NCBI RefSeq assembly: GCF_019925205.1
Contig: NC_083561.1
Coordinates: 7,811,217-7,875,216, forward strand
Direction of reading: 5' to 3'
From: Metopolophium dirhodum
Lineage: Eukaryota > Arthropoda > Insecta > Hemiptera > Aphididae
Length of the DNA: 64,000 nt
Numbering within the stretch: position 1 is the first letter of the stretch; every line of letters begins with the position of its first letter. Below the pieces are notes generated by a model that was given only the letters and a program-made list of their open reading frames with translations, did not search any database and was not told the origin of the DNA. Position numbers and translations under genes: made by a program. Positions 63,280 through 64,000 of the stretch are shown here, one piece after another.

Positions 63280-64000
63280 ACTATACTGCGTATAGCCGTA
63301 TAGGTACAACCGTTAAAACTGCAGTAGGTAGCTTGGTATATAGGGTCTAACTGTCTAAGACTAACCAGCTACATATTTTTATTTTTTATCGTATTACTTT
63401 GTCAATAGGGTGAAAAATTAAATAATTCATAGATCAAAAAACTAAATTATGAAAAATGTGTAAAAAATACTTGAAAAGTCAACTTCTAATTTTTAATAAA
63501 AAATGTAATTTCCTATATTTTTTTTTGCAAATTCATCAATTATATCGTCCGCATAAATTTGTAATGTGTTGTGAATGGATAACATTGCCAATCCATGCAA
63601 TCTGCCAGCAATTAAAATTCTTATTCAGCCATTTAGGACAATATCTAATCAATTTCCCTTAAAACATTACAAACAGTCAACAAATTACGATAGTTAATAA
63701 AAATTTAAAAATGCATAAAACTCATAAAATACATTCCACATCCCCATATAATATTTTTAAAAAATAAACGGAGAGATCACTTTACTGATGAGTGAAAAGA
63801 ATAAATTTAGTGTATCATCTCGTCCTTATGTATAGCCAGTATAACTGTAATATCTGTACGACTGTACATATATAGGTAACTATAGTGTGATGTGTTGCGG
63901 TGAATTCAATGATAAGTTATATACATAAAACGATGTTGAACAAAGGATACGTGTGGATTAATTTCTAAGGAAAATTTATATTATATAATATGTATAGGAT
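63280..64000. other. AT-rich window end
   Basis: No gene recognised. The 68-codon ORF at 63456-63662 has no identifiable domain. Confidence 0.45.

Noticed and set aside
1..64000. CRISPR array, phage, bacterial operon or toxin system
   Set aside because: The spliced genes and repeat content are those of an arthropod nuclear genome; tandem repeats here are microsatellites, not spacer arrays.

Overview
This 64 kb window is arthropod nuclear DNA, most probably from an aphid (Hemiptera: Aphididae). It is strongly AT-rich, with short spliced exons, phase-compatible GT-AG introns, poly-TA and poly-TTA microsatellites, many TAGGTACCTA-type motifs and a dense load of small DNA-transposon derivatives. 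The identification as aphid is an inference from overall character; no marker gene fixes the species.

Four protein-coding genes can be assembled with confidence. Three are on the + strand and encode secreted cuticular proteins with an RR-2 (Rebers-Riddiford) chitin-binding domain: Cpr A (16362-19799, 172 aa), Cpr B (36335-38092, 126 aa) and Cpr C (46180-48157, 137 aa). All share one design: a TATA box, an initiator about 30 bp later, a tiny first coding exon of 5-7 codons, a second exon with the rest of the signal peptide, and a third exon with the whole chitin-binding domain. Both introns are in phase 0. B and C are close paralogues. Between A and B, on the - strand, lies the complete housekeeping gene DDB1 (24968-32280), the beta-propeller adaptor of CUL4 ubiquitin ligases. 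It has 19 coding exons whose lengths sum to 3480 nt (1159 aa plus stop).

Region by region: 1-16 kb is gene-poor, with a decayed non-LTR retrotransposon tail (about 1030-1790), a TTAA-flanked long-hairpin MITE (2301-2732), one unexplained GC-rich ORF block (3110-3357) and weak hints of exons on the - strand at 12735-12769 and 15697-15763. 16-20 kb is Cpr A. 20.9-24.5 kb is intergenic with an intact hAT MITE. 24.9-32.8 kb is DDB1 and its promoter. 33-36 kb is AT-rich spacer with one 59-codon small ORF. 36-38.2 kb is Cpr B. 39-45.2 kb is a transposon cluster, including a 1.6 kb hAT element that carries transposase remains and a nested MITE. 46-48.4 kb is Cpr C. 48.4-64 kb has no recognisable gene and holds repeats, MITEs and microsatellites.

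The three cuticle genes probably act together as structural proteins of cuticle laid down at moulting. DDB1 is functionally unrelated and only lies among them. No bacterial, viral, CRISPR or toxin system was seen. The most informative non-genic content is the set of transposons with intact target-site duplications, one nested inside another.
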